Source: Thermus sp. 2.9 (lineage in GTDB: Bacteria > Deinococcota > Deinococci > Deinococcales > Thermaceae). From it: DNA of 64,000 nt. A program made the translations under genes and the position numbers. Below the pieces are notes generated by a model, which ran no database searches, was not told the origin of the DNA, and was given only the letters and a program-made list of their open reading frames with translations. Where the stretch lies: NCBI RefSeq assembly GCF_000794385.1, contig NZ_JTJB01000030.1, positions 1-64,000 of the forward strand, written 5' to 3'. Of this stretch, positions 1 to 12,371 are shown one piece after another (the first letter of the stretch is position 1; each line of letters begins with the position of its first letter).

Positions 1-330
1 AATCCTAAGGCCAAGGGAGAGGGGTGCGGAATGTCGGCAGGAAGCAAGACCGGGGCCATAGAGTTCGTGGGCGAGTTTGACCGCTATAACGTGGCCAGCG
101 CCACCGGCTACCTGCGCTTGACCTACGCCGGCCCGTTGGACCTGGTGGCCCTCCTCTATAACGGTCCGGGGGACGCTAGCCCCCGCGCCTTGGACCCCGT
201 GATGAACTGCGCCCCTGTTTCCCCCGCCACGCTTTTGGTGGTGCGGGACCGGGGCCTGGCCCGGGCGGGGTTTGACGAGGAGGGAAGCGGCCGGTACACC
301 CTGGAGCTTTCCAGCACCCCCTGCCCATAG
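1..330 (+). CDS. 3' end of an unrecognised protein (partial)
   Basis: The frame is open from the first base and ends in TAG at 328-330, so the gene almost certainly starts upstream of the window; the ATG at 31 is probably internal. The visible 109 residues contain no motif I recognise. They alternate short hydrophobic beta-like stretches (for example LVALLYNG and LLVVRDRG) and hold two cysteines, in MNCAP and in the last residues STPCP, which could form a disulfide in an exported protein. No signal peptide can be judged because the N-terminus is missing. A strong terminator follows at once, so this is the last gene of its transcript. Function unknown. Confidence 0.55.
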   Translation, partial: NPKAKGEGCGMSAGSKTGAIEFVGEFDRYNVASATGYLRLTYAGPLDLVALLYNGPGDASPRALDPVMNCAPVSPATLLVVRDRGLARAGFDEEGSGRYTLELSSTPCP

Positions 331-386
331 GGTCTTTAAAGGAGATGAGCCTGAGCTAAAGGCCCTTAAGCAAGTTCTCATCCTAC

Positions 387-422
387 CCCGCTGAACCGGT
401 TCCCTGTTCAGCGGGCTTTTTA
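387..422 (+). terminator. Rho-independent terminator after the first gene
   Basis: A perfect 10-bp stem (387-396 with 406-415) closes a 9-nt loop and is followed by a T-rich run at 417-422. It ends transcription of the gene that stops at 330. Confidence 0.85.
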
Positions 423-525
423 AATTATGGGAACCATTGCAGGGATAGTGGGGGCGGGTTCCATGAGGGAAAGCCCTCATGGTTCTCAGCTTCCTCCAGG
501 CTTTGCCCGCATACTTGGGGGCGCT

Positions 526-951
526 ATGCGGGGTTTGACGCTTTTGCTCCTTTTCGCCCTCGCCGTTGCGGGGGGTTTCGCCCAGGAAGCGCAAAAGGTT
601 TTGCGCCTCCAGGCCACGGCCTATACCTCCAGCCTCCGGGAGACCGACGTCACCCCCTTCGTCACTGCCACGGGGATGCGCACCCGGCTTGGGGTTCTGG
701 CCGTGAGCCACGACCTCTTAAAGGTGCTACCCTACGGCACCAAGGTGCGCCTGCGCGACCTTGGGAGCGTGTACGGGCGGGGTAAGGGCCAGTTTGACTA
801 CCTCTTCCAAGGCCGCCTCTTCGTGGTGGCGGACGTGATGCACCCCAGGATGCGGGAGAAGGTGGACGTCTGGCTTCCCGACCGGGCCACGGCGGTGCGC
901 TTTGGCCGCCGTTTGGTGGAGCTCGTGGTGGTGGAATACCCCCGGCGCTAG
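526..951 (+). CDS. Secreted 3D-domain (double-psi beta-barrel) protein
   Basis: A 141-aa protein. The ATG at 526 is preferred over the in-frame ATG at 427 because it begins a clean signal peptide (MRGLTLLLLFALAVAGGFAQ) behind a G-rich Shine-Dalgarno stretch. The mature part has the marks of the 3D fold: an ATAYTS strand near residue 30, GVLAV at 56-60, YGTKV at 70-74, and aspartates in VADV (D103), VDVW (D114) and PDR (D119), followed by AVRFG. Family knowledge links 3D domains to cell-wall lytic enzymes, MltA-like or resuscitation factors; here there is no second domain. A periplasmic wall-related role is inferred, with no substrate evidence. Confidence 0.75.
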   Translation: MRGLTLLLLFALAVAGGFAQEAQKVLRLQATAYTSSLRETDVTPFVTATGMRTRLGVLAVSHDLLKVLPYGTKVRLRDLGSVYGRGKGQFDYLFQGRLFVVADVMHPRMREKVDVWLPDRATAVRFGRRLVELVVVEYPRR

Positions 952-961
952 GGACCCTCGT

Positions 962-967
962 TATCCT
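962..967 (+). promoter_or_regulatory. -10 box TATCCT, leaderless start
   Basis: TATCCT lies 6 nt before the GTG at 974, with no Shine-Dalgarno sequence between. This fits transcription starting at the start codon itself. Confidence 0.5.
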
Positions 968-973
968 GGTCTC

Positions 974-2089
974 GTGCGCTTCGCCCTTTTCCTCGCCTGG
1001 GCCCACTTGACGCGAAGACCCCTGCAGACCTCCTTGGCCCTCCTGGGGGTGGGGGTGGGGGTGGCGGTGCTCTTGGCCGCCCTTTCCCTAACCAACGGCT
1101 TCGTGAGCGGCCTGGTGCGGGCCACCCTGAAGGCCTACCCCCACCTGGTCCTCTTTAGCTTCACGGAAGACCTCCCGCTCCTCCCCTCCCACCCCGAGGT
1201 GGAGAGTGCGGCTCCCTTCGCCGCCACCAAAGCCCTCCTCACCCGGCCGGCGGAAGGGGCCCGGGGGCCGGGGGTGGACTTCGCCACCTTGGTGGGCCTG
1301 GGGGAAGGGGGCGAGGCCCTGTACCCCGAGCTCGGCCTGAGGCTTGCGCCGGGAGGGGTCTACCTGGGCGCGGCCCTGATGCAGTCCCTGGGGGCGGTGG
1401 TGGGGGACCGGGTATACGCCCTTTCCGCCACCCAGGAGCGGGTGGCGCTTCGGGTCTTGGGCTCCTTCCGCACGGGGAACTACCTTCTGGACTCGGGCTA
1501 CGCCTTCGTGGACCTGGCTTCCGTGGAAAAGCTCGCGGGCCTAAAGGCCCAGGGCTACCAGGTGCGGCTCAAAGACCCTTGGCGGGCCAAGGAGGTGGGG
1601 GTGGCCCTGGCGGGCACCCGCTTCTTCCCCCAAGCCTGGCAGGACTCCCAGCGCACCCTCTTGGAGCAGCTTACCCTGCAGAAGCGGGTGCTGGGCATCC
1701 TGGTCTTCCTCATCGTGGCGGTGGCCGCCTTGGGGGTGGCTAACCTTTTGGTGCTCAAGGTGGTGGAGAAGACCCCGGAGATCGCCCTCCTTCGGGCCAT
1801 GGGGGCCTCGAGGCTCACCGTGGGCTTGGTCTTCGCCCTGGAGGGGGTGTTCCTGGGGGTGGGGGGCGTTTTGCTGGGCAACCTTCTCGGCTACCTCCTT
1901 TGCCTCTACCTCGCCCTGCGCCCCTTGGACCTGCCGGGGGAGCTTTACTTCCTCACCCATCTGCCGGTGGAGATGCGGTTTTCGGACTTCCTGGCGGTGA
2001 GCGGGGCGAGCCTTTGCGCCACCTTCCTTTCCGCCCTCCTGCCCCTTTTCCGCGCCTTGAGGGTCCAGCCCGGGGTGGTCCTAAGGTAG
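974..2089 (+). CDS. ABC transporter permease of the FtsX/LolC/MacB type
   Basis: A 371-aa integral membrane protein. The GTG at 974 is chosen because the -10 box TATCCT sits just before it and the protein then begins VRFALFLAWAHLTRRP, the usual start of this family. The topology is typical: one N-terminal membrane helix (residues about 20-42), a periplasmic domain of roughly 190 residues, then three helices in the last 120 residues, including the EIALLRAMGAS turn that contacts the ATPase in FtsX-like permeases. No ATP-binding subunit is encoded next to it, so the partner must lie elsewhere. Family members export lipoproteins, macrolides or peptides; the substrate here cannot be told. Confidence 0.8.
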   Translation: MRFALFLAWAHLTRRPLQTSLALLGVGVGVAVLLAALSLTNGFVSGLVRATLKAYPHLVLFSFTEDLPLLPSHPEVESAAPFAATKALLTRPAEGARGPGVDFATLVGLGEGGEALYPELGLRLAPGGVYLGAALMQSLGAVVGDRVYALSATQERVALRVLGSFRTGNYLLDSGYAFVDLASVEKLAGLKAQGYQVRLKDPWRAKEVGVALAGTRFFPQAWQDSQRTLLEQLTLQKRVLGILVFLIVAVAALGVANLLVLKVVEKTPEIALLRAMGASRLTVGLVFALEGVFLGVGGVLLGNLLGYLLCLYLALRPLDLPGELYFLTHLPVEMRFSDFLAVSGASLCATFLSALLPLFRALRVQPGVVLR

Positions 2090-2118
2090 TTGCACGGGCG
2101 GGGCTTCTGCCCTAAACT
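2090..2118 (+). promoter_or_regulatory. tRNA-Thr promoter
   Basis: TTGCAC at 2090-2095 and TAAACT at 2113-2118 are separated by exactly 17 bp, a near-consensus sigma-A promoter 11 nt upstream of the tRNA. Confidence 0.8.
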
Positions 2119-2129
2119 CTTCTGGGCGG

Positions 2130-2204
2130 GCCGGTGTAGCTCAGCGGTAGAGCAACCGCCTCGTAAGCGGTAGGCCGCCGGTTCAAATCCGGCCACCGGC
2201 TCCA
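2130..2204 (+). tRNA. tRNA-Thr (anticodon CGT)
   Basis: The cloverleaf is complete: a 7-bp acceptor stem (2130-2136 with 2194-2200), an anticodon stem around the loop CTCGTAA giving anticodon CGT, a GTTCAAATC T-arm and an encoded CCA at 2202-2204. The anticodon reads ACG threonine codons. It has its own promoter and a terminator that overlaps the CCA. Confidence 0.95.
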
Positions 2205-2235
2205 GACCCCCCGCCTGCGGGTGGGGGTCTTTTTT
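2204..2235 (+). terminator. tRNA-Thr terminator
   Basis: An 8-bp stem (2204-2211 with 2223-2230) is followed at once by a run of T (2230-2235). It separates the tRNA from the ribosomal protein cluster. Confidence 0.9.
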
Positions 2236-2239
2236 GTGC

Positions 2240-2268
2240 TTGCCAAAAGGCCCGAGGCCATGTACACT
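2240..2268 (+). promoter_or_regulatory. Promoter of the str-S10-spc-alpha cluster
   Basis: TTGCCA (2240-2245) and TACACT (2263-2268) with a 17-bp spacer. Transcription should begin near 2275, leaving a leader of about 115 nt before rpsL. Confidence 0.8.
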
Positions 2269-2282
2269 AGGCAAGTTGAGGG

Positions 2283-2348
2283 CCCTCAGGGCCAGCCCCT
2301 GGCCCTGAGGGTGGTGCCCTGTGCGGGCTAAACCGGGAAACTTCCCGG
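2283..2348 (+). promoter_or_regulatory. Structured leader of rpsL mRNA
   Basis: Two hairpins lie in the leader. The first is a perfect 12-bp stem with a 5-nt loop (2283-2294 with 2300-2311). The second is a GC stem of 6 bp with a 4-nt loop (2333-2338 with 2343-2348). Neither is followed by a T-run, so they are not intrinsic terminators. Translational feedback by a ribosomal protein or mRNA stabilisation is possible but not shown by the sequence. Confidence 0.6.
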
Positions 2349-2389
2349 GTGGATCTTGAGAACACGGGGGCAAGTCCAAGAAGAAGGGA

Positions 2390-2803
2390 GTGGTGGCACT
2401 GCCGACGATCAACCAGCTGGTCAGAAAGGGCCGCGAGAAGGTCCAAAAGAAGAGCAAGGTTCCGGCCTTGAAGGGCTCGCCCTTCCGCCGGGGGGTGTGC
2501 ACGGTGGTGCGCACGGTTACCCCCAAAAAGCCCAACTCCGCCTTGCGGAAGGTGGCCAAGGTACGCCTCACCTCGGGCTACGAGGTCACCGCCTACATTC
2601 CCGGCGAGGGGCACAACCTGCAGGAGCACTCCGTGGTCCTCATCCGGGGTGGCCGTGTGAAGGACCTGCCGGGCGTGCGCTACCACATCGTCCGCGGGGT
2701 CTACGACACGCAAGGCGTGAAGGACCGGAAGAAGAGCCGCTCCAAGTATGGGACCAAGAAGCCCAAGGAAACCAAGGGCGCGGCCCCGGCCAAGAAGAAG
2801 TAG
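2390..2803 (+). CDS. rpsL: 30S ribosomal protein S12
   Basis: S12 sits at the decoding centre of the small subunit. The sequence from [10 protein letters not shown] to the lysine-rich tail matches Thermus S12 closely. The lysines in TPKKPNSA and [10 protein letters not shown], where streptomycin-resistance substitutions occur, are wild type. The annotated frame opens with GTG GTG GCA CTG, but the Shine-Dalgarno sequence GGGAG (2386-2390) overlaps the first GTG, which is too close. The CTG at 2399 lies 8 nt downstream of it and would give the standard N-terminus MPTINQL, so 2399 may be the real start. First gene of the long translation cluster. Confidence 0.97.
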   Translation: MVALPTINQLVRKGREKVQKKSKVPALKGSPFRRGVCTVVRTVTPKKPNSALRKVAKVRLTSGYEVTAYIPGEGHNLQEHSVVLIRGGRVKDLPGVRYHIVRGVYDTQGVKDRKKSRSKYGTKKPKETKGAAPAKKK

Positions 2804-2810
2804 GTGAGCC

Positions 2811-3281
2811 ATGGCGCGGAGAAGAAGAGCAGAGGTACGCCAACTCCAGCCTGACCTGGTCTACGGGGACGTGGTGGTGTCGGCCTTTATCAACAAGATA
2901 ATGCGGGACGGAAAGAAGAACCTGGCCGCCCGCATCTTCTACGATGCCTGCCGCATCATCCAGGAGAAGACCGGGCAGGAGCCTTTGAAGGTCTTTAAGC
3001 AGGCGGTGGAGAACGTGAAGCCCCGCATGGAGGTGCGTTCCCGCCGCGTGGGCGGGGCCAACTACCAGGTGCCCATGGAGGTTCCTCCCCGCCGGCAGCA
3101 GTCCTTGGCCCTGCGCTGGTTGGTGCAGGCGGCCAACCAGCGCCCCGAGCGCGGCGCCGCGGTGCGCATCGCCCACGAGCTCATGGACGCCGCCGAGGGC
3201 AAGGGCGGGGCGGTCAAGAAGAAGGAGGACGTGGAGCGCATGGCCGAGGCCAACCGCGCTTACGCCCACTACCGGTGGTAA
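2811..3281 (+). CDS. rpsG: 30S ribosomal protein S7
   Basis: A 156-aa protein, the normal bacterial length. S7 starts assembly of the 30S head and lines the exit site. The [15 protein letters not shown]-terminus, the GGANYQVP loop and the C-terminal YAHYRW match the family. A 7-nt gap from rpsL and a 3-nt gap to fusA indicate one str transcript. In E. coli S7 represses its own operon by binding the rpsL-rpsG gap; the gap here is too short for that binding site, so feedback of that kind is unlikely at this spot. Confidence 0.98.
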   Translation: MARRRRAEVRQLQPDLVYGDVVVSAFINKIMRDGKKNLAARIFYDACRIIQEKTGQEPLKVFKQAVENVKPRMEVRSRRVGGANYQVPMEVPPRRQQSLALRWLVQAANQRPERGAAVRIAHELMDAAEGKGGAVKKKEDVERMAEANRAYAHYRW

Positions 3282-3284
3282 ACC

Positions 3285-5360
<2,076 letters not shown>

Positions 5361-5371
5361 GGACGCTTTTG

Positions 5372-5393
5372 GGGTGGGCCTTAGGGCCCACCC
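5372..5393 (+). promoter_or_regulatory. fusA-tuf intercistronic hairpin
   Basis: A perfect 9-bp stem with a TTAG loop (5372-5380 with 5385-5393) lies between fusA and tuf. No T-run follows, so it is more likely an RNA-processing, stabilising or pausing element than a terminator. Confidence 0.6.
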
Positions 5394-5417
5394 GTGCTTG
5401 CCGAAAGGAGAACGAGG

Positions 5418-6638
<1,221 letters not shown>

Positions 6639-6646
6639 GGTGAAGC

Positions 6647-6964
6647 ATGCCCAAGATCCGCATCAAGCTTCGGGGCTTTGACCACAAGACCCTGGACGCC
6701 TCGGCCCAGAAGATCGTGGAGGCCGCGCGGCGCTCGGGGGCGCAGGTCTCGGGCCCCGTACCCCTGCCCACCCGGGTGCGGCGCTTCACCGTGATCCGGG
6801 GTCCTTTCAAGCACAAGGACTCCCGGGAGCACTTTGAGCTCCGCACCCACAACCGCCTGGTGGACATCCTGAACCCCAACCGCAAGACCATTGAAAGCCT
6901 CATGAACCTGGACCTGCCCACCGGCGTGGAGATTGAAATCAAGACCGTGGGAGGTGGCAAGTGA
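6647..6964 (+). CDS. rpsJ: 30S ribosomal protein S10
   Basis: A 105-aa head protein of the 30S subunit. The N-terminus [12 protein letters not shown] and the loop [23 protein letters not shown] are characteristic. It follows tuf by 8 nt, joining the str genes to the S10 genes, and its stop overlaps the GTG start of rplC (GTGA), so translation of the two is coupled. Confidence 0.98.
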   Translation: MPKIRIKLRGFDHKTLDASAQKIVEAARRSGAQVSGPVPLPTRVRRFTVIRGPFKHKDSREHFELRTHNRLVDILNPNRKTIESLMNLDLPTGVEIEIKTVGGGK

Positions 6965-7581
6965 AGGGCATCCTGGGCACGAAGGTGGGCATGACCCGGA
7001 TCTACAAGGACGACCGGGCCGTTCCCGTCACCGTGATCCTGGCCGGGCCCTGCCCCGTGGTGCAGCGGCGCACCCCGGAGAAGGACGGGTACCTGGCGGT
7101 CCAGCTGGGGTTTCTGCCCCAAAAGCCCAAGCGGGTGAACCGGCCCATGAAGGGCCACTTCGCCAAGGCGGGCGTGGCCCCGGTGCGGATCCTCAAGGAG
7201 ATCCGGGACTTTAACCCCGAAGGCGACGTGGTGACGGTGGAGATCTTCAAGCCGGGGGAGCGGGTGGACGTCACCGGCACCTCCAAGGGCCGGGGCACCG
7301 CCGGTGTGATGAAGCGCTGGAACTTCGCCGGTGGGCCGGACTCCCACGGCGCCCACAAGATCCACCGCCACCCCGGCTCCATCGGTAACCGCAAGACCCC
7401 GGGCCGGGTGTACAAGGGCAAGCGCATGGCCGGCCGCTACGGGGCCGAGCGGGTCACGGTGATGAACCTCGAGGTGGTGGACGTCATCCCCGAGGAAAAC
7501 CTCCTCTTGGTCAAGGGCGCGGTGCCGGGGCCCAACGGCGGCCTCCTGGTGGTGCGCGAAACCAAGAAGGTGGCCAGGTGA
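6961..7581 (+). CDS. rplC: 50S ribosomal protein L3
   Basis: A 206-aa early-assembly protein near the peptidyl-transferase centre. [14 protein letters not shown] at the start and the [18 protein letters not shown] loop, which reaches toward the A-site region, identify it. It starts at a GTG overlapping the rpsJ stop and ends overlapping the rplD start. Confidence 0.98.
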   Translation: MKGILGTKVGMTRIYKDDRAVPVTVILAGPCPVVQRRTPEKDGYLAVQLGFLPQKPKRVNRPMKGHFAKAGVAPVRILKEIRDFNPEGDVVTVEIFKPGERVDVTGTSKGRGTAGVMKRWNFAGGPDSHGAHKIHRHPGSIGNRKTPGRVYKGKRMAGRYGAERVTVMNLEVVDVIPEENLLLVKGAVPGPNGGLLVVRETKKVAR

Positions 7582-8219
7582 AGGCAGGTAAGGAGGACAT
7601 GGTGTACCAGATCCCTGTGCTCTCCTCTTCCGGCAAGCGGGAGCTTGCCGCCGACCTCCCCGCCGAGGTCAACCCCCACCTCCTTTGGGAGGTGGTGCGC
7701 TGGCAGCTGGCGAACCGCCGCCGGGGCACCGCCAGCACCAAGACCCGGGGTGAGGTGGCCTACTCCAGCCGTAAGATCTACCCCCAGAAGCACACGGGCC
7801 GCGCCCGCCACGGGGACATCGGTGCCCCCATCTTCGTGGGCGGCGGTACTGTCTTCGGGCCCAAGCCCCGCGACTACGGCTACACCCTGCCCAAGAAGGT
7901 GAGGAAGGCGGGGCTAGCCATGGCCGTGGCCGACCGGGCCCGGGAGGGGAAGCTCCTTTTGGTGGAGGACTTCGCCGGGGTGAACGGCAAGACCAAGGAG
8001 TTCTTGGCCTGGGCGAAGGCGGCGGGACTGGACGGCTCGGAAACCGTGCTTTTGGTGGCGGAAAACGAGGTGGTCCGCCGCGCCGCCCGCAACCTGCCCT
8101 GGGTGGTCACCCTGGCCCCTGAGGGGCTCAACGTGTACGACATCCTGCGCACCGAGCGGCTTGTCATGGACCTGAAGGCCTGGGAAGCCTTCCAGGCCCG
8201 TTTGGGAGGTGAGGCGTGA
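7578..8219 (+). CDS. rplD: 50S ribosomal protein L4
   Basis: A 213-aa protein of the nascent-peptide tunnel. The extended loop [17 protein letters not shown] and the following HTGRARHGD region form the tunnel arm. The GTG at 7578 overlaps the rplC stop; the ATG at 7599 (MVYQIPVL) is an alternative that would remove seven residues. In E. coli L4 controls the S10 operon through a leader; no such leader precedes rpsJ here. Confidence 0.97.
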   Translation: MKAGKEDMVYQIPVLSSSGKRELAADLPAEVNPHLLWEVVRWQLANRRRGTASTKTRGEVAYSSRKIYPQKHTGRARHGDIGAPIFVGGGTVFGPKPRDYGYTLPKKVRKAGLAMAVADRAREGKLLLVEDFAGVNGKTKEFLAWAKAAGLDGSETVLLVAENEVVRRAARNLPWVVTLAPEGLNVYDILRTERLVMDLKAWEAFQARLGGEA

Positions 8220-8506
8220 AAACCGCTTACGACATCATCCTCGCCCCCGTCCTCTCGGAGAAGGCCTACGCTGGCTTCGCCGAGGGCAAGTACACCTTCT
8301 GGGTTCACCCTAAGGCCACCAAGACCGAGATCAAGAACGCGGTGGAGGAGGCCTTCAAGGTGAAGGTGGTGGGGGTCAACACCCTGCGGGTGCGGGGCAA
8401 GAAGAAGCGCCTGGGCCGCTACCTGGGCAAGCGCCCCGACCGCAAGAAGGCCATCGTCCAGGTGGCCTCCGGGCAGAAGATTGAGGCCTTGGAGGGCCTC
8501 ATCTAG
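8216..8506 (+). CDS. rplW: 50S ribosomal protein L23
   Basis: A 96-aa protein at the tunnel exit, where it docks trigger factor and SRP. The sequence from [14 protein letters not shown] through [22 protein letters not shown] is typical. Its GTG start overlaps the rplD stop. It is followed by one of the longer gaps of the cluster. Confidence 0.97.
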   Translation: MKTAYDIILAPVLSEKAYAGFAEGKYTFWVHPKATKTEIKNAVEEAFKVKVVGVNTLRVRGKKKRLGRYLGKRPDRKKAIVQVASGQKIEALEGLI

Positions 8507-8510
8507 ACCT

Positions 8511-8531
8511 GGCCGGGTGGGGTGCCCGGCC
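8511..8531 (+). promoter_or_regulatory. rplW-rplB intercistronic hairpin
   Basis: A 7-bp GC stem (8511-8517 with 8525-8531) with a 7-nt loop, not followed by T residues. It stands before the rplB ribosome-binding site. Confidence 0.5.
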
Positions 8532-8555
8532 CCGATCCGGCAAGGAGGATTGAGA

Positions 8556-9386
8556 ATGGCAGTCAAGAAGTTCAAACCCTACACCCCAAGCCGCCGCTTC
8601 ATGACGGTGGCGGACTTCTCCGAGATCACCAAGACGGAGCCGGAGAAGTCCTTGGTCAAGCCCCTGAAGAAGACGGGGGGGCGGAACAACCAGGGCCGCA
8701 TCACCGTGCGCTTCCGGGGCGGCGGCCACAAGCGGCTTTACCGCATTGTGGACTTCAAGCGCTGGGACAAGGCGGGCATCCCCGCCAAGGTGGCGGCCAT
8801 TGAGTACGACCCCAACCGCTCCGCCCGCATCGCCCTTCTCCACTACGCCGACGGGGAGAAGCGCTACATCATCGCCCCCGAGGGCCTGCAGGTGGGGCAG
8901 CAGGTGGTGGCGGGGCCCGATGCCCCCATCCAGGTGGGCAACGCCCTTCCCCTGCGCTTCATCCCCGTGGGTACCGTGGTCCACGCCGTGGAGCTGGAGC
9001 CCAAGAAGGGGGCCAAGCTGGCCCGCTCCGCCGGCACCAGCACCCAGATCCAGGGCCGGGAAGGGGACTACGTGATCCTGCGCCTTCCTTCTGGGGAGCT
9101 TCGCAAGGTGCACGGCGAGTGCTACGCCACCATCGGGGCCGTGGGCAACGCCGACCACAAGAACATCGTCTTGGGCAAGGCGGGCAGGACCCGCTGGCTG
9201 GGGCGCAAGCCCCACGTGCGCGGCGCCGCCATGAACCCGGTGGACCACCCCCACGGCGGTGGCGAGGGCCGGGCGCCCCGGGGCCGTCCCCCCGCTTCCC
9301 CCTGGGGCTGGCAGACCAAGGGCCTTAAGACCCGGAACCGGCGCAAGCCTTCCAGCCGCTTCATCCTGGCCCGGCGCAAGAAGTGA
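8556..9386 (+). CDS. rplB: 50S ribosomal protein L2
   Basis: A 276-aa primary 23S rRNA-binding protein needed for peptidyl transferase assembly. The ATG at 8556 follows AAGGAGG and gives [14 protein letters not shown]. The functional loop [15 protein letters not shown] with the conserved histidine is present near residue 229. The frame is open further upstream, but that stretch lacks similarity to L2. Confidence 0.98.
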   Translation: MAVKKFKPYTPSRRFMTVADFSEITKTEPEKSLVKPLKKTGGRNNQGRITVRFRGGGHKRLYRIVDFKRWDKAGIPAKVAAIEYDPNRSARIALLHYADGEKRYIIAPEGLQVGQQVVAGPDAPIQVGNALPLRFIPVGTVVHAVELEPKKGAKLARSAGTSTQIQGREGDYVILRLPSGELRKVHGECYATIGAVGNADHKNIVLGKAGRTRWLGRKPHVRGAAMNPVDHPHGGGEGRAPRGRPPASPWGWQTKGLKTRNRRKPSSRFILARRKK

Positions 9387-9391
9387 GGTGA

Positions 9392-9676
<285 letters not shown>

Positions 9677-9678
9677 CC

Positions 9679-10020
9679 ATGGAAGCGAAAGCCATTGCCC
9701 GTTACGTGCGCATCGCCCCCAGGAAGGTCCGGCTCGTGGTGGACCTGATCCGGGGGAAGAGCCTCGAGGAGGCCCGCGCCATCCTGCGCTACACCCACAA
9801 GCGGGGGGCCTACCACGTGGCCAAGGTGCTGGAGTCCGCCGCCGCCAACGCGGTGAACAACCACGACATGCTGGAGGATCGGCTTTACGTGAAGGCGGCC
9901 TTCGTGGACGAGGGGCCCGCCTTGAAGCGGGTGCTTCCCCGGGCCCGGGGCCGGGCGGACATCATGAAGAAGAAGACCAGCCACATCACGGTGATCTTGG
10001 GGGAGAAGCATGGGAAATAA
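9679..10020 (+). CDS. rplV: 50S ribosomal protein L22
   Basis: A 113-aa protein whose beta-hairpin lines the exit tunnel. The [15 protein letters not shown] helix and the loop region [20 protein letters not shown] match. The end overlaps rpsC by 11 nt, so the two are translationally coupled. Confidence 0.98.
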   Translation: MEAKAIARYVRIAPRKVRLVVDLIRGKSLEEARAILRYTHKRGAYHVAKVLESAAANAVNNHDMLEDRLYVKAAFVDEGPALKRVLPRARGRADIMKKKTSHITVILGEKHGK

Positions 10021-10729
10021 AATCCACCCCATCGGGTTCCGGCTCGGCATCACCCGGGACTGGGAGTCCCGCTGGTATGCGGGGAAGAAGCAGTACCGCC
10101 ACCTCCTCTGGGAGGACCAGAAGATCCGCGAGGTCCTCACCAAGGAGCTCTACCCGGCGGGGCTTGCCCGCATTGACATTGAGCGGGCGGCGGACAACGT
10201 GGCGGTGACCGTGCACGTGGCCAAGCCCGGCGTGGTCATCGGCCGGGGCGGGGAGAAGATCAAGGTCCTGCGGGAAACCCTGTCCAAGATGACGGGGAAG
10301 AACGTGGCCTTGAACGTCCAGGAGATCCACAACCCCAACCTCTCCGCTCCCCTGGTGGCCCAGCGGGTGGCGGAGCAGATTGAGCGCCGCTTCGCCGTGC
10401 GCCGGGCCATCAAGCAGGCGGTGCAGCGGGTCATGGAATCCGGGGCCAAGGGGGCCAAGGTCATCGTCTCCGGGCGCATCGGGGGGGCGGAGCAGGCCCG
10501 CACCGAGTGGGCCGCCGAGGGCCGGGTGCCCCTTCACACCCTGCGTGCTAACATAGACTACGGCTTCGCTTTGGCCCGCACCACCTACGGGGTGCTGGGG
10601 GTCAAGGCGTACGTCTTCTTGGGCGAGGTGATCGGCGGCCAGAAGGCCAAGGCCCGGGCCGAAGGCCCCAAGGGCGAGGAGAAGCCCCGCCGCCGCCGCC
10701 CCGCCGTGCGGGTGAAAAAGGAGGAGTAG
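10010..10729 (+). CDS. rpsC: 30S ribosomal protein S3
   Basis: A 239-aa protein at the mRNA entry tunnel with mRNA-unwinding activity. The KH domain motif [14 protein letters not shown] is at about residue 73, and the C-terminal domain and a basic tail rich in arginine and lysine follow. It starts inside rplV. Confidence 0.98.
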   Translation: MGNKIHPIGFRLGITRDWESRWYAGKKQYRHLLWEDQKIREVLTKELYPAGLARIDIERAADNVAVTVHVAKPGVVIGRGGEKIKVLRETLSKMTGKNVALNVQEIHNPNLSAPLVAQRVAEQIERRFAVRRAIKQAVQRVMESGAKGAKVIVSGRIGGAEQARTEWAAEGRVPLHTLRANIDYGFALARTTYGVLGVKAYVFLGEVIGGQKAKARAEGPKGEEKPRRRRPAVRVKKEE

Positions 10730-10732
10730 GCC

Positions 10733-11158
10733 ATGCTGATGCCCAGGCGCATGAAGTACCGGAAGCAACACCGGGGCCGCATGAAGGGGGCCACGAAGGG
10801 GGGCGATTACGTGGCCTTCGGGGACTACGGCCTGGTGGCCCTCGAGCCCGCCTGGATCACCTCCCAGCAGATTGAGGCGGCCCGTGTGGCCATGGTGCGC
10901 CACTTCCGCCGCGGGGGGAAGATCTTCATCCGCATCTTCCCCGACAAGCCCTACACCAAGAAGCCCTTGGAGGTGCGGATGGGTAAGGGTAAGGGCAACG
11001 TGGAGGGGTACGTGGCGGTGGTGAAGCCGGGCCGGGTGATGTTTGAGGTGGCGGGGGTGAACGAGGAGCAGGCCCTGGAGGCCTTGCGCATCGCCGGCCA
11101 CAAGCTTCCCATCAAGACCAAGATCGTGCGGAGGGACGCCTACGATGAAGCTCAGTGA
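10733..11158 (+). CDS. rplP: 50S ribosomal protein L16
   Basis: A 141-aa protein that helps position A- and P-site t[18 protein letters not shown] and the [19 protein letters not shown] loop are characteristic; the MLMPRR start matches the Thermus form. The last 14 nt overlap rpmC. Confidence 0.98.
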   Translation: MLMPRRMKYRKQHRGRMKGATKGGDYVAFGDYGLVALEPAWITSQQIEAARVAMVRHFRRGGKIFIRIFPDKPYTKKPLEVRMGKGKGNVEGYVAVVKPGRVMFEVAGVNEEQALEALRIAGHKLPIKTKIVRRDAYDEAQ

Positions 11159-11363
11159 GGTGAAGAAGGAGCTGGAGGAGGCCCGCAAGCTCTCCCCGGC
11201 GGAGCTGGAGAAGCTCATCCGGAAGAAGAAGCAGGAGCTGATGGAGCTCCGCTTCCAAGCCTCCATCGGCCAGCTTTCCCAGAACCATAGGATCCGGGAA
11301 ACCCGCAAGTCCATTGCCCGGCTCCTCACGGTGCTGAACGAGAAGAGGAGGGCCAATGCCTAA
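11145..11363 (+). CDS. rpmC: 50S ribosomal protein L29
   Basis: A 72-aa helical protein beside L23 at the tunnel exit. [20 protein letters not shown] and the motif [13 protein letters not shown] fit the family. It overlaps rplP upstream and rpsQ downstream. Confidence 0.97.
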   Translation: MKLSEVKKELEEARKLSPAELEKLIRKKKQELMELRFQASIGQLSQNHRIRETRKSIARLLTVLNEKRRANA

Positions 11364-11673
11364 GAAGGTGCTGACCGGGGTGGTGGTGAGCGACAAGATG
11401 CAAAAGACCGTCACGGTCTTGGTGGAGCGCCAGTTCCCCCACCCCCTCTACGGCAAGGTGATCAAGCGCTCCAAGAAGTACCTGGCCCACGACCCCGAGG
11501 AGCGGTACAAGGTGGGGGACGTGGTGGAGATCGTGGAGGCCCGCCCCATCTCCAAGCGCAAGCGCTTTAAGGTACTGCGGCTTCTGGAAAGCGGGCGGCT
11601 TGACCTGGTGGAAAGGTACGAGGTCCGCCGCCAAAACTACGCCAGCCTTTCCAAGCGGGGAGGTAAGGCATGA
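11356..11673 (+). CDS. rpsQ: 30S ribosomal protein S17
   Basis: A 105-aa protein binding 16S rRNA helices 7 and 11. [20 protein letters not shown] and [18 protein letters not shown] are typical; the extra C-terminal helix that makes it longer than the E. coli protein is a Thermus feature. Overlaps rpmC and rplN. Confidence 0.98.
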   Translation: MPKKVLTGVVVSDKMQKTVTVLVERQFPHPLYGKVIKRSKKYLAHDPEERYKVGDVVEIVEARPISKRKRFKVLRLLESGRLDLVERYEVRRQNYASLSKRGGKA

Positions 11674-12038
11674 TCCAGCCCCAGACCTATCTGGAGGTGG
11701 CCGACAACACCGGGGCCCGCAAGATCATGTGCATCCGCGTCCTCAAGGGCTCCAACGCCAAGTACGCCACCGTGGGGGACATCATCGTGGCCAGCGTCAA
11801 GGAGGCCATCCCCCGCGGGGCGGTGAAGGAAGGGGATGTGGTGAAGGCGGTGGTGGTGCGCACCAAGAAGGAGGTGAAGCGGCCCGACGGTTCGGCCATC
11901 CGTTTTGACGACAACGCCGCCGTCATCATCAACAACCAGCTGGAGCCCCGCGGCACCCGCGTCTTCGGCCCCGTGGCGAGGGAACTCCGCGAGAAGGGCT
12001 TCATGAAGATCGTTTCCCTGGCGCCGGAGGTGCTCTGA
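11670..12038 (+). CDS. rplN: 50S ribosomal protein L14
   Basis: A 122-aa protein at the subunit interface where L19 and initiation factors dock. [22 protein letters not shown] and [21 protein letters not shown] are near-invariant signatures. Starts within the rpsQ stop and ends within the rplX start (TGATG). Confidence 0.98.
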   Translation: MIQPQTYLEVADNTGARKIMCIRVLKGSNAKYATVGDIIVASVKEAIPRGAVKEGDVVKAVVVRTKKEVKRPDGSAIRFDDNAAVIINNQLEPRGTRVFGPVARELREKGFMKIVSLAPEVL

Positions 12039-12370
12039 TGCAGACCAAGGTGCACGTGAAGAAGGGGGACACCGTGCTGGTGGCCTCCGGCAAGTACAAA
12101 GGCCGCGTGGGCAAGGTGAAGGCGGTGTTACCCAAGCGCCAGGCGGTGATCGTGGAAGGGGTGAACATCGTCAAGAAGGCGGTGCGGGTGAGCCCGCAGC
12201 ACCCCCAGGGCGGGTTCGTGGAGCAGGAGGCCCCCTTGCACGCCTCCAAGGTGCGCCCCATCTGCCCCGCCTGCGGCAAGCCCACCCGGGTGCGCAAGAA
12301 GCTCCTGGAAGACGGGCGGAAGATCCGGGCCTGCGCCAAGTGCGGCGGGTCCTTGGACGTGGAGGAGTAG
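12038..12370 (+). CDS. rplX: 50S ribosomal protein L24 with zinc ribbon
   Basis: A 110-aa assembly-initiator protein. The KOW motif [20 protein letters not shown] is at the N-terminus. The C-terminal part has two CxxC pairs (C76/C79 and C99/C102) that should bind zinc; many bacteria lack this ribbon, whereas Thermus L24 has it. Its start overlaps the rplN stop. Confidence 0.98.
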   Translation: MQTKVHVKKGDTVLVASGKYKGRVGKVKAVLPKRQAVIVEGVNIVKKAVRVSPQHPQGGFVEQEAPLHASKVRPICPACGKPTRVRKKLLEDGRKIRACAKCGGSLDVEE

Positions 12371-12371
12371 C

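Noticed and set aside
9986-11356. Open frame of 456 codons on the minus strand across rpsC, rplP and rpmC
   Set aside because: Shadow of three certain ribosomal protein genes.
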